A stretch of DNA of 64,000 bases from Neolentinus lepideus HHB14362 ss-1. Lineage: Eukaryota; Basidiomycota; Agaricomycetes; Gloeophyllales; Gloeophyllaceae. How positions within the stretch are numbered: position 1 is the stretch's first letter; the number at the start of each line of letters is the position of its first letter. Made by a program: the position numbers and the translations under genes. This document shows, piece after piece, positions 12,011-24,516 of the stretch. The notes under the pieces are model-generated. The model worked only from the letters and a program-made list of their open reading frames with translations. It ran no database searches and was not told the DNA's origin. Where the stretch lies: assembly GCA_001632425.1 (NCBI GenBank), contig KV425575.1:108168-172167 (forward strand). The letters run 5' to 3'.

Positions 12011-14043
12011 ATGGCCATGTACACACCCTACGAAATCCGCTCTATCTTTTCCTCTTTCTCAACCTATGTACTCGTCCCTCTCATCGTCGCCGGCGCAGCA
12101 TTAATATGGGCATTGTGGAAGCCTCGTCCAGTATGTCTATGTATTGCGTGGTGGTTTATTGTGATTCTAACGAGTCGATCAGCTTGATACCATCCCGACC
12201 GTGGGTGCCTCAGGACCGCTGTCTTCCTACTTCAGTGCGATACGCTTCATGTTCCAAGGCTGGGATATGATTCAAGAAGGCTACCTACGCGTGCGTATTG
12301 ATTTCGTGGCGACAGATTTCGGCTCAGCGTAGGGTTTAGTTCTACGACGGAGGCATCTTCAAGATTCCTATGATCGACCGATATATGGTTGTCGTCGTTG
12401 GCAGGAAGCTCTCCGAGGAACTCCGTTCTGCGCCGGAAGATGTCTTCTCTCTTGACCAGGCTATGGTCGATGTAAGCCTCAGATCTCTGTAAAGGGATAA
12501 CGTCCTGATTCCCCTGAGCAGATGTTACATCTCGACTTCGTGTTTGGCAAGAAAGTCTACCTGAACCCCATCCAGACGCATCTCATGAAGACCAAAATGA
12601 CCAAGGCCATTGCTGCCTTCACTCCCGAGTTGTATAATGAAACTGTTCAGGGATTCGAGATACACATGCCTCTGGACGACAGCAAAGGTTAGTTGGCTTC
12701 ACTATATCGCAGGAATCATGTCTCTGATATTCGCAACTGCAGAATGGAAAGCTGTGCCCTGTCTCCCGACCTGTTCTCAGCTGTCTACCATCATCAACAA
12801 CCGTATTGTGGTCGGCAATCCTCTCTGTGAGTTCTTTGATCATCACATGCTTTAATGATACGACGGAAAACTGGTTAGGTCGTGATCCCGAGTACATCAA
12901 GTTGAACCTCTCGTTCATCGTCGACATGTTTAAATGTCGCATGCTATTCTCTCTCTTCCCTCGTTTCCTCGAACCGTAAGCAATGTCTCGTTATTACACA
13001 GAGTGCACTTGATACTGAACTAAAACCCCGACTAGCCTTGTTGGCCAATTTGCGACCAACATCCCATCCCAGATTCAACTTGGGATGCGCCTGCTGAAGC
13101 CCGTTCTCGACGAGCGTACGCAGATCCTCGAGGACGCAGATGGCGACTGGTCGGCTCTTCCGGTATGATTCGATTGCATCTGTTAGTTGCGCAATGCCGA
13201 AGGGACCCCTTTGCAGGATGATATGCTTTCCTGGTTGATGGAGTCAGTCCCTAAGGATGAGACCCTGGATACGATGACTCGCCGACTTCTGGGTGTCAAC
13301 GTCGCCGCTATTCACACCATCGCACACGTGAGTGGATCTCAGCAACTCCTTCGCGCTACATTTGCACCACGTGTATTGACGATTCCGATGTAGACCTTCA
13401 GCCATGGCATATTCTATCTCGCTTCCAACAAGGAACTCATCGCGCCGATTCGCAAGGAGGTAGAGGACGCCATAGCCGAGGACGGCTGGACCAAGACGGC
13501 CATGGGCAAACTCTACCTGCTCGACAGCTTCCTGAAGGAAGTACTGCGCTTCAATGGCGCGCAGGCGTGGTCCCTCAACCGCATCGCGCTGAAGGACTGG
13601 ACCTTCTCCGACGGCACCTTCATCCCCAAGGGCACCAGCATCGCCGCGTGCGCCACGCCGGTGCACATGGACGAGACCGTGTACCCCGACCCGCAGAAGT
13701 TCGACGCATACAGGTTTTACAGGATGATGGAGCACCATGATAGCGAGGTGGGCCAGCACTTGCTCGTGAAAACCAGCCTCGAGTACCTGCCGTTCGGACA
13801 TGGCAGTCACGGCGAGTGTCTTTTTCCATCAATATTCTATTCAGCGTTTGACATCTCGTGCGATTAGCTTGCCCTGGGCGGTTCTTTGCTGCTAACCAGA
13901 TGAAGCTGATGATCGGCTACCTCTTGCTCAACTACGACATCGAGCTGGAGACGCCGGGCGTTATGCCCAAGCGTGTCTGGTTCGAGGCGGCCGTCCGGCC
14001 CAACCCTAACGCCAATATCTTGTACAGGAAGCGTCAGACATAG
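12011..14043 (+). CDS. cytochrome P450 monooxygenase, ent-kaurene-oxidase-like (copy 1)
   Basis: A heme-thiolate monooxygenase of the membrane-bound fungal type; the substrate is unknown. Ten exons: 12011-12130, 12183-12290, 12340-12471, 12522-12687, 12743-12826, 12879-12975, 13036-13162, 13217-13327, 13394-13811, 13868-14043, giving 512 residues, a normal P450 length. An N-terminal hydrophobic helix lies at about residues 17-36. The I-helix reads AAIHT (about 308-312) instead of the usual AGxDT, as I recall from fungal ent-kaurene-oxidase-like P450s. ExxR (EVLR) is at 364-367. The heme loop is FGHGSHACPGR with the Cys ligand at about 456. Intron 9 appears to begin with GC at 13812, where copy 2 has GT. 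The start is the first of two nearby ATGs. Its closest relative in the window is the gene at 27479-29494. Confidence 0.9.
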
Positions 14044-14130
14044 ACTTTGATTTGCACTCTCTCGTTTGGACTTATTTTTATCTGTGTTGTTACATTATAC
14101 TAGTAGGTCTGAATTACAATTGTTGTTATA

Positions 14131-14735
14131 GACGGAAGAGCACTTTCGTTTCATCTCTGATAGTCACCGGGGACATGCACCCCTCTCCGCCGACCAGTCA
14201 AAACTGTGTCTTCACTTTGAAACTTGAAATTCGACAATGATACGCTCACCTGGCTAGGTACCTGTTGAGTCCTCATGTGGTCAATGCGGACTTAGCGTTC
14301 CCGGATTCGAGTATATTTACATTGGTTCTTGTCTTCGTCATTTGCGCCTGCATAATCGGTCCCGTTAGCTGACTTGCTTGACAGTTACGTTCTTATAGAC
14401 GGAATAACAGTTCCGTTTCATTCCTGATCGCTGATAGTCACTAGGGGCACACCCCTTTCTGTCGACCAGACACCGTGCGAAAGCTGGACGGTTCGCATCT
14501 TGGCTTTCAAGTTGAAGCTTGAAATTTGTCAATGATCCGCTCACCCGAGTTACGAGTACCCTGGGCCGTTAAGTCCTCGTGCGGTCAATGCGGACTTGCG
14601 TTTTAGGTTTGGGTATGTATATATATACATTGGTTCCTCCCTTCGTCATTTACGGCTGCGTAATCGGTCCGGTTGGTCGAGTTGCTTTACATGTTCTTGG
14701 GTGGTCAGCGAACCGCTGCTTCTTTCATCGGGCAT
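14131..14735. repeat. two tandem copies of a P450 3'-flank unit
   Basis: Two units with a period of 267 bp begin at 14131 and 14398. Each starts GACGGAA, then has TTTCGTTTCAT, CGACCAG, a TCAATGAT.CGCTCACC block, GGTCAATGCGGACTT and a TATA-like stretch followed by ACATTGGTTC. A third copy lies at 29573-29901 behind the second P450. The TATA-like element and its fixed spacing make a core promoter possible, but none is shown. Confidence 0.75.
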
Positions 14736-15478
14736 TACACTCGCCTGTCCCCCTCTCAACATATTGCACGCATGAACAGCTGAGATGTATGGTTTGGGCA
14801 AGTCTTGAGATATGAATTGCATTCGTTTATCATGCTTCCTTGTCTTGCTTCTAGTCGTATCTGTATCTCCTGCCCTCACACCAGCATGGACCAAATAAGA
14901 TAGCTTCGTCTGAGTGATCTTCATCGATGCGCCTCCTGAAACCTTGAGTTCATCGCCAAGGACTTCTTGCCACCTCGTTCTTGTCTCACGGAACCTTTCC
15001 ACGTACTGGCCCACATGCCTTCATCTACGCAGTTTGATAGAGGTCTTCCTGATACCGGTAGGTAGTGGTGTCCTAGAGTATTTTTACTATTTGCACCACC
15101 AGCTGACTGATAGCAAGAGTATTATGCATCACTGGGGCGCCCTTGACGAGCCCAAGACGATAGAGAGAGCAAGTCGCACGGTGGACGCTACACTAATAAC
15201 AGGAGATCTTGTCGCACCTTTCTCCTAAGTTCGCAGATGCTTGCGTAGAGAGTCCACACCCAGACCGAGGCATTTCATCAGTAGCACGGGAGAAAAGTGA
15301 TTACCGTATGATCGATCGAGTTCCACGAGACTCAAGCCTCCCTCACTAAACTCCTCACCCACATCCTCCACGTCGTCGGTTCTCGACCGAGGAGCCATCG
15401 AACGACGTTGTTATTACCTGGAATACCGCTGCCAAATAACATTAGCCTAGATTTCGCACCGCCTGAACGCACGACGGG
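14736..15478. other. intergenic, nothing recognised
   Basis: No conserved reading frame, RNA gene or repeat was seen between the P450 3'-flank repeats and the NmrA-like remnant. Confidence 0.5.
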
Positions 15479-16369
15479 CTATCCAGAGACACAAAGGTGT
15501 GGAAGAGGTCCTATTAACACATACCGCTTATCATAATAGGACATCAGCCGTTCCCATGCCTCTCCGGTCCACTCACCGACTGCTTCACCATACATCCGTA
15601 CAGCATGTTCCGCCCACGCCGCCTTCACAAGCGCTCTTTTGGCCCTAACGCAGTTCGACGGTACACCTGTCTCTTCGCTGACGATATCCGAGACTGCTGT
15701 AAGTGATATATTCTCCCTAACCAGGGAGTAAGAGGCGAGCAAATGGGGTTCGGGGTTTATAAGGACGCTGGCCGCAATCTCCGCAAGGTCGAGGAGATAC
15801 AGAAAACCTTTCAGCGTGTCCGGATAGTACCAACAGTCAAGAGTAATGGTGTCAGTACGGGCGGCTTCGCTAAGAAGCTTCAGTAGAGGTGTATTCTGCA
15901 TAAAAGACGATGGCTGAAGGATTGTATAGGGCAAAGACGATTCAGTGAGGTATTCTTCCACTCTTAGTTAGCCAGCATCAGCGTTACTTTGCGCGAACTC
16001 AAAACGTTGCTTGACATACCCAAGCTTTACTTTGTGATAAAACAAAGTGCTTCACGTCCATCTGCTTCGCAGCATTGATGACGTTGACACCCATCGCAGT
16101 CTCATTGGGATGGAGTGATGGGCTATTGCAGAACTCCACGCCCACGTTCTTGGAATCCGGTGGTAAGGAGGAGTAATCAAGATACTCCGCAACCACGAAG
16201 GACGACGGCGCGAGAGACGGTAAGGAAGAAGTGACTTTCTGGATAGACGATGCGGAGTGAACAGGAAGCCGAATACGAGGCGGTCGAGAGAGGCTCTCTG
16301 AGGACGTGGCTCGAAGTACGGCCCTGACGCGGACGTGATCAATATTGTTGGTATCTTTACAGAAGACAT
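15479..16369 (-). pseudogene. NmrA-like NAD(P)-binding protein, decayed
   Basis: Pieces of an NmrA/HSCARG-like protein are visible on the minus strand in order: KIPTILITSASG, VRVRAVLR, AEYLDYSSLPP, NETAMGVNVINAAK, KHFVL, HKVKLG, then VEEYLTESSLPYTILQPSSF and a C-terminal helical part. The pieces are not in one frame. KHFVL and HKVKLG abut in different frames, where intact relatives as I remember them have about a dozen residues between them, so a short deletion is likely. The Gly-rich NAD(P) loop after ITSASG is missing or replaced, and the C-terminus stops early. A 57-nt intron between HKVKLG and VEEYL still looks functional. I therefore call it a recent pseudogene; an unusual intron structure or a sequencing error is the alternative. 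Confidence 0.6.
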
Positions 16370-19300
16370 TACGAAGAATTCTTTGTAGGTGCACGAGTGA
16401 ACAGGGAGGCTTGAGGGGAACTTTGATTGTAGTTGAATTTTAAGGCCTAAGGTCCTGTAACATTGGCCTAACGGCCGAGCAGAAGGAGTGATGTCACTCG
16501 GACATACCCTAACGGGTCCTAATTCGGAGATAGTCGCAAGCCACACATTCCAGCCGACCTATGTAGAAGTTAGGCCTTAGGCTCAAAAACCTACCTATTA
16601 TGTACTCAACTATTGGCCTCCTTGAGTGGTATCCTGTGTCGGACAGGAAATATCAACCCAAGAGGCTGGAAACAGGTAAGATTCCAACTCTGAATGGAAA
16701 ATTCCTGCTGCGCTGTTGCCACAGTTGCTGACGTGGCGGTCATTACAAAAGCAACTGACAGTACGTGAGAATATCTCGAAGTCCAGCCAATAGGATACTC
16801 TTCTCATGGCGGCCATGGCTGTACCGCAGTTCGCTCTGAATATGTCTCAGAGCCAGAGGGACTGCAGAGTTACCCTAGCTCTGCGGTAACACTACAAGCA
16901 GCACTGGATCTGTATTGAATACAATTAACTCCTACTCCCCAACATAATCCTACAACAGACTGCCGCACGTGCACTAATCTCCTGAAGTAACTTCGAGTAA
17001 GGTATTTGTCCTACCAGAGTTTGCCTCGACAAAGAAGGATAGAATGAATGCGTGGTGGATAGGGTCAAAACCAGCTAAGGTTCTATCATTTGATGCCTGA
17101 AGCCTGGCGCTGAACTCAAATATTGTAAGCACATCTGCTTACCTGTACTCAATTACTCCGTTCCACGCAAGGTACATCCTAGATGATTGCCAGGATCATG
17201 CACTGCAGATGGATCGCCCCAGCCTCCAGAAGGTCAATAAGTATCCTACAATTACATTGAGATATGAAGCAGATGGACTTTCGGAGTCCGTTGAGTGCAG
17301 CGCAGGGCGTAGGGCTGTAAATAGGCCGTCATCTTCCGATGCTCGAATAAAACTAGGATGCAGAAACTTGCAGGAAGACACCAAGCTGTGGAGGACTGGG
17401 AAGCCGGACATTAGCACGATGGTGATGGTGGCACGGTAAAAAGGCATCTGCACGACTTTCTGCTACACGTCCGAAAGATGGCACATCTTTAGGGCCATAG
17501 ATTACTCAGGCTACGCTGTGTAATTCACAAAGGTGCGAGGATTATTCTAATGGACTGATCCATATTGGCAGTCAGACTGCCGTGCGGATCACGCGATATC
17601 ATTACCGAAGAGACAGAGCCTTGTCATCCTAGTGATACTGATGAATAGTGTCGCGCCGACCGATCCATGTGAATGACGGCGAGGACTATTCCAATGACAG
17701 CTCAGTAGCGTAGGTAGTCTGAGCGAGCGGAGAAAACAGACCGGTTACGAGTAAGGGTCTCCTGCACCTCGAGTGTGTCATGAACATAACGGCAATGGCT
17801 GGCCGGGGAACAACATCTATAATATTCATAGACATGATACGAAAACGGACGAACAGCAGTAAGTCTCTTCTCGCCATTGAGACACGCCTGTACTACTTCT
17901 GACCGAGACTGCAGCTCCACTAAGGCAGTTATGAGCACTCAATCAGTATAAAGTTTGCCTTGTACGCTACAGCCTGAGTCGGGCAAGGCTGTGGCTTGGC
18001 CAAAAGAGCTAGATTAGACCAATAACTAGACAGAAAATCTTCCTTGTTCCAATAGGTCTCGCAATGCAATCTTCTGAATTAATCCAAACCGAGGGGACAC
18101 CTGGTTTGTCCAATGGCCTCTTTGTATAGCACATACGCCAGAACCTTCATTCGGGGATATATTAACTGTCACCCTGGATGACACAGAAACGAGCGCAGAG
18201 GCTCCACGGTGCCAGTGAGCCGCCTGTACAATAGCGAAAGCAAAATGCTGGCGAAGTGGGACAGACACAGATGTCCGAGAGTTAATCAGTTAGACTTAAT
18301 CACGGAGAGGTCCTCTCAGTGGAGGGCGAACGGGTAACGCCGTGACGACGCGTGATGTCACGTGTTTAATTAGTAACTACAGGGACCTGCAATCGATTTG
18401 AGCGCCCACTATCAGCAGGGACGCGTACGTCTTTCATTTGCTTATTCGGTGATCAGTACTAGAATTAATTGACTCTTATTGGCTGTACCTGGCGAGGCCT
18501 GTTTCCCACCACGCGAGCGGAAGGGCTCGGGACACTGTTTCCCTGCAAGTCGATATTACAATCGGGGGTCTAACAACCTTAGGCGTCTCTTGCAGTGCAC
18601 TGCGATGTTGCCGGACTTGCCATACATAGAATGCTATGGAGGGTCAGTTACCATCGGCACAGGTCGGCCCACCGTGGTTATTTTTACGGTCAAGATGGAC
18701 GAGCGTGTGTATCGATGGTGTCGGCCAGTATCCGAGGCAGTGATTGATATTATTACAAGTGCATTCACATGACACGACGTCGATCGCGTCCTTCGACACA
18801 GCACCAGGAACGCGACGCGCGGGGAGAGAGTGAGTTATATTTAGACCGCGGGCAGATACTACCCTACGTAATGATAAATCGCAAATAAACATGTACACTA
18901 AACCTGTAACTCTACGACTGAGAAGTATAACAAGTAGCAGAACATTAATGTGGTCGAGGTATGTAGATTCGGGCGCGTTGATACCTTGGCTAGAAGTGTC
19001 GTGAGGGAATGCGTCAGACACTGTTTTGAATAACAAAGCATCTTCATTCGTCAGGACGTGATAGTACATAGTATTAACGTTACACTCGTTTCGCGTCATC
19101 ATCATCACCCTGACCTAGATCTACACATACATTTCGTTACACCTTCCAAGTCCCAAAATAGACACTGTCTGACTGCTAGTCCTCCGGCGCAGTGTACTTG
19201 AGGAAGGAAGAATATCCAAGATAGAGTTATGACATGCATCGAGAGTCGTATGGGTTGAGTGAAAGACGCAATGGGTATGGACGGACATCGAGGTCAATAA

Positions 19301-19447
19301 GCCTCGGCCGTCCCAATAGCGTTGGGGTCATCATTCTGTCCTTGACACCCATGATGGCCCGAAGCCATTGCGTATGCAGCTTGTTGGTTGCTGTACCATT
19401 GCGTGTAACAGATGCACCGTGATTGGATGGTTAACAACGTTTGACGT
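16370..19447. other. gene-free stretch
   Basis: Only short, unsupported open frames are present on both strands. I see no splice-joined exons, repeats or RNA genes that I can name. Confidence 0.5.
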
Positions 19448-19945
19448 TCATGTGTGAGGGCGGGAGTACTCATAGTCAGGGTAGGCCTGGTGAGGCAGCG
19501 GGGCGTGCGAGGGGTAGGTGCGTGAATGGGTGGGAGCGTGGGTAGGACGATATGGGGGGTGCGTGTGAGCGTGCTTGGATGAGGGGTGCACACTGGAGTA
19601 CATGGACATGGGAGGGGTAGTGATAACCTTGACGGACGGCGAGGACAGTGCGGAGAGTTGTTTGTTAGGATTGCCGTAGTAATGCTGGTACCCGTGACCG
19701 TCTGAAGTGTGGGACCGCAAGCTTCTGTGGGAATGGGCAGAGGATGATGATGAGACGGAAGCCGCCGACAGTGCGGGTGATGGGGCCTGGGGTGGTGAGT
19801 GGTAGAGCCCAAGGTGTGAACCTTGAACTGGTAAGTGGTAAGGTGGCATGACTGGGGTCGCGTTAGGCGTGCCCACGTCAGGCAGAGGGATAGTCCCTAC
19901 GATAGGGGAATAGAGAGGATTTACGGAAGGGTCGAACTTCTGCAT
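19448..19945 (-). CDS. hypothetical Pro/Ser/His-rich protein
   Basis: An uninterrupted 165-codon frame starts at ATG 19945. The product is low in complexity: rich in Pro, Ser, His and Tyr, with SSSSS and several HSH/THP-type clusters and no signal peptide or membrane helix. A good TATA-like element lies about 80 bp upstream (20023-20031). I recognise no family. An alternative is that this is the last exon of a longer gene, because GTATAT at about 20030 could serve as a donor and the CAG at 19941-19943 (minus strand) as an acceptor, joining an upstream frame with a hydrophobic segment. Compositional bias makes a chance frame possible. Confidence 0.4.
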   Translation of the reverse strand: MQKFDPSVNPLYSPIVGTIPLPDVGTPNATPVMPPYHLPVQGSHLGLYHSPPQAPSPALSAASVSSSSSAHSHRSLRSHTSDGHGYQHYYGNPNKQLSALSSPSVKVITTPPMSMYSSVHPSSKHAHTHPPYRPTHAPTHSRTYPSHAPLPHQAYPDYEYSRPHT

Positions 19946-20022
19946 TGCTAGCTAAGGATGCGAGGATGAGATAGCAAGAAAGGTGCCCCGGTGCTGGTGG
20001 TGTGCGGTCGAGGCGGTTGCCA

Positions 20023-20031
20023 TTATATATA
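20023..20031 (-). promoter_or_regulatory. TATA-like element
   Basis: TATATATAA on the minus strand, about 80 bp upstream of the ATG at 19945. Position fits a core promoter for the Pro/Ser/His-rich frame; no other support. Confidence 0.35.
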
Positions 20032-23000
20032 CCTTGAGTGTAAAGAAGGGCTACAGCCATAACCACAAGTGGTAGACACTGCAATCCGATCCGAATCGGG
20101 CCATTGGCTGAACGTGACTGCGCTCCGCCGCCAGACGAAGCTTTCCAGATAGAAACCAAGCTGTGAACTGGGCGCTTATGGACTACTAGACATGCAGGAG
20201 TTGCTATCTTGAGGGAGATCGCTGTTGTCGCCGCAGTGCAGATTAGCCATCGTGTGTTGGTCACAAACTGACACGTTATGTTGACGTATGCATGAAAAAG
20301 TAATCATGAGAGAACACGAAAGACATACTAGTCCCATTGTTGAACTGAGATGCCAGCTTGGTTAGATACGCCAGGCGTCTAAAGAAGATGTCACTGCCTC
20401 TGACTCGCTATGAGTAGCTATAGTACTGTGAACGGCACCGAGAAGCCACCGCCTTCCTTTTAGACGCGCTTGTCTTCCACGTTGCTGACGGACCTTCACT
20501 CTGTACGCCGGTTCGATTGAGCCCGTCTTGAGAGGTGATATATTTGTTCACCTCTAGATAGTCGTGCATACTAAGCATCCGATGACGCTGTTGGCTCGAG
20601 CTGCTAGATCTTTCGAGCGCTGTCGGGAATGCTGTGCAGGTTATGCTATTGGTGTCTGGAGGTCGGAAGGTATCCACTAGACCAACTTGAGTCAAGCTCC
20701 GGTTCACACCCTCCGCGCGGAGGGATGGCGGAGCTCAGTAAGTCGTCTGCTCTCAAGACATTGTAGTTATCAAGCGCTGGATGCTGTCAGCCCAACTGCT
20801 GCCGAATTGTGGTTTCCGCAGGATAGTCTCGGTTGGCTGAACTGCGAGATCATCAACATCGAGCGATTTACGCGCAACTGCGCGATTCTCACTGCACATC
20901 AAGAAATCACATAATTATTTCGTTGCGATATATTCGCTACGTGCACGGGCGAGCCCGGGGTGGTTTTTCTCGGTGGGTTAGCTCTTGGAATGGTCATCCT
21001 AACTTCCCCCGAAGACCCGCACGAATTCCCTTCTTAGGGTGCTCCCTGTACCAGAGAAAAAGGTATGCCTCTACATGAGCTGTCATCCAAGTTCTTGCGC
21101 AGTATCTATTCTCAGGTGCCCGACCGCAGTTGGGAGAGGAGACGATTAGACGAGATAGCGCTCATCTGTTATTTCCGCTACGGAGCCAGACCAAAGTTCG
21201 GATTGGTACAATCGAGATACCTCGGGAGTGGAATGTCTCGGAAATGGACTGTCTGAGTCTGTTTCGGGAGTACTTGGAAGTACCGTTTCGGGAGTGGACT
21301 GTCTCGGTGGTTCCGGACCTAGTAATTTTCTTTGGTAGATGCTTATGGAGTGCACGTTTATTCACTTCCGTAGACACGTCTATCAAGACCGTATCAGCAA
21401 ACCACATTGAGTCCTGACTCTTGCTCCTGAGCCTTAAACCCTTGATGACTCGTAAGAATTGTCAGAGGCGGTCTTCTGACCAGATCTCTTGACACATGCT
21501 ATGTGTTATGCTCACCGGACCGGTCATCATCACACAGAATGTACGGACTTAGAACCCGTTTACTCCGTGCCGTTCCATCCTTATCACTGTAGCTGGCAAA
21601 ACAAGAGCGTCGGCCCAAGTATCAAGATCGGCACTTATCCTATGTGGCCCGATCGCTCTTCTTCTCGGTCGTTGTACAGAGTCTCGGCACGATCTACGTT
21701 TCAAAAACCTGCGATTGTGCAGTGCCATGGCTTTCGCGGAGCTGCTAGCACACCCAGACAATGTTTGCAGAAGAGTCGCGAACGACGGATATGCTCAGGC
21801 CTTCCCGTTTTTTCGCGCACGAATGCCTTCTTTCCTTTGTTGAGCACGTCCGAGTTGCCGGGGCATAGATATGTGGGTACTAGCTGTAGGTATGCTCACG
21901 GTCCATTAACGTCCGTTGATCCTAACAGAACCACGTGAATTGACCGAACTGGTCCTTGAAGGCCGTGTTAGCGCACTGGGGTGGATCTCGTCTCATGGTC
22001 CATGAGCATCAGGCTTCGGACATCATATCTGCTAGGGATCGTTTGGTACGTATTCCCACTCGGAACATGGAGAGAGTCGGTACTAACCTGCCAGGTTGCC
22101 TGTGACAATCGCGGCAGTCCTCGGCCTCAGGGGCTGAGAGCTCCGGAGTAAGCGTGCGTCGGGGATGGCCGGAAGGACGTGCTCGTCGTTCGCGTCCAAA
22201 AGCAATGCGTTTCAACTAATGAGGGACCGATATACACAAGTATTTGACGTTTAAGCTCAAGGGCCGTTGATAAATCCGTGCGCGTTCCATCCACTTGACT
22301 GCCCTATTTGATTCACTGTACGAACCCTGTTCACTGGAGTGTTGCTCCACCATCAGCAGGTCTTGCGCGTTGGTGCATCTCTCCAGACATCCCCGCCAAC
22401 AAGAGACTTGTTCGACGTTCAGACTCTACACAGCATGCTCAGGCACGTCAAATGATTTGGAATCCACTAGATACGTAACTGTATAACTGCCGTGCATTTC
22501 AGGATCCGTAATACAGCCTCGATAGCTGTTTCGCATTTGGGTTCACGCGAGACAAAGAAACTCACAGTCCCTGATCTTGTCGATGGAATACAAATGGACC
22601 GTGCCTGAATGTTCGACATGAGGGGCACATGGTTGTAGGATCAAGAAATTTTGAGCAAGTGATCTCGTAGTTGTATAATATACTGGAAAGACGATTTGAA
22701 GCCCTTCCTGTGCGCCGTAGCAACTAGATAGCGTCTAAGGAGGGAGTGCCTTTCGACTGGGTATTTATGGTCTCCCCTTCATTATATTTCGGCCTCTTCT
22801 GGGTAGAGATGCCATCCGATCCGAGGAAGGGTAGATTGTGGATTAAACGTCTCGGTCTTAGTTCCTTCCAGCCTAACAAATCCTTAAGAAGTTTGCGGTA
22901 ACGCCCTGGGTCTACTTCACTACTTGACGGCTCCAGCACCGCGATCTACCAGGATTTGACAAAACGACCAGCGAAGAATTTCAGACAGACACATAAGTTG

Positions 23001-23189
23001 TGATCACCAAGCTAGATATATGCCCACAGGTCGAGAACTTAAAGAAGTGTAAGCGTGACACATGACGGATGCGTTGCATCCCAGGTGTCACATCCCCTTT
23101 TGGACCCGACCGACAAAGAACTCTGTGGCCTTTGTATTAAAGCTTCATGCCTGGTGTGTCGAGTCAGAGACAGGTCTATTCGAGCAGTC
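20032..23189. other. gene-free stretch
   Basis: No conserved gene seen. A small local repeat at 21226-21312 contains TTCGGGAGTGGACTGTCTCGG-type units. Frames at 20408-20707 (minus, Ser-rich) and 21489-21938 (plus) lack recognisable domains. Confidence 0.5.
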
Positions 23190-24516
23190 ATGAACAGCTT
23201 CCTAGATCAATACGAACTTTCCTCGACGCCCTTCGACAGCATTTCCTGCGTCAAGTTCTCTCCTTCAAATCCCGACCAATTGCTAGCAACATCATGGGAC
23301 ACGGTATGCAACTACACGCCTTACTGATATTTAACTCATCCTTGCGTCTAGACGGTTCGCTTCTATGATACTGCCAAAAATGAACAAAGATGCAAATTTG
23401 ACCACAGGGCGGCTGTCCTCACATGTTGTTTCGCGGACGGTGGGCATGGGTATAGCGGTGGTCTTGACACGTCGGTGAAACAGTATGTGCGATCATTTTT
23501 TCTCGGAATACATCGTTCGGGCCTGCTGTAACATGGACACGTGCGTGCAGACTCGATCTTGAGTCTGAAAAAGCCATTTCACTTGGTCAACATGCGAACG
23601 CTGTGTCTAGTATGAACTGGTCGAGGGATACAAGTAAGTTCTGTGTCTTGTTTGTATCTTTGACTTCACTCTTCATGTTTCCGCTTGCCAGACGTTCTCA
23701 TCACTGGTTCATGGGATCGCACGATACGATTCTGGGACCCACGCGCGCCGACCCCACAGCAAGACTCGTTCGGTGTCCCCGAACGCGTCTATCTGATGGA
23801 CTTGGTCAACAGTACCCTTGTCGTCGCGATGGCTAGCCGGCTGTTCTATATATACGATGTCCGCAAAATGCCCGAGCCCGCCCAAACGCGAGAGAGCAGT
23901 CTCAAGTTCATGACCCGAGCTTTGGCGTGTATGAACGATGGTCAAGGTAAGTGATCTATCCACATCCCCTGTCTGCCTTGGACAATAACTGTAGATCAGG
24001 CTACGCCACTGCATCGGTGGAGGGTCGCATAGCTGTGGAGTACTTCGATCCGAGTCCGGAGGTCCAAGAGAAGAAGTATGCGTTCAAGTGCCACCGTCAA
24101 ACGGTCGACGTCATCGATCATGTGTGGCCTGTCAACTCGCTTGCCTTTCATCCCGTGTACGTGATGTGCCTTGTTAAGGGTTCATTTGATTGATCGCGTC
24201 GTAGATACAACACTTTCGCGTCAGCGGGCTCAGACGGCACAGTGTCAATTTGGGACCACAAGCTGAAGAAACGGATGCGCCAGTTTCCGAAATATCACTC
24301 GGCAATCCCGTCCATCGCGTTCAACTGCGACGGGAGCAGGCTCGCGATCGCCGTCGGCTATAATTGGGATGACGGGGCGGACGGCGCAAAAGCCGCGGAC
24401 AAGCACAGCATTTATATTCGCCCGCTTGGGGACGAGGTCAAAGTATGTGTTCGTGTTCGTCAAGGTTTAGGTATGCTGACTCTGCCTTGTAGCCTAAGGG
24501 ATGGACCCCAAGTTAG
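23190..24516 (+). CDS. BUB3: mitotic checkpoint WD40 protein Bub3
   Basis: Bub3 is a seven-bladed WD40 propeller that binds GLEBS motifs of Bub1 and BubR1/Mad3 and recruits them to kinetochores in the spindle checkpoint. Seven exons: 23190-23303, 23352-23482, 23551-23633, 23692-23946, 24000-24156, 24205-24442, 24493-24516, giving 333 residues, normal for the family. Visible blades include [50 protein letters not shown] and [12 protein letters not shown]. The segment KYAFKCHR is the conserved Bub3/Rae1 signature as I recall it. The start of the propeller ([11 protein letters not shown]) and SWD..VRFYD fit Bub3 better than Rae1. All introns are 48-68 nt with GT-AG ends. It lies between the two P450 paralogs without functional relation. 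Confidence 0.93.
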
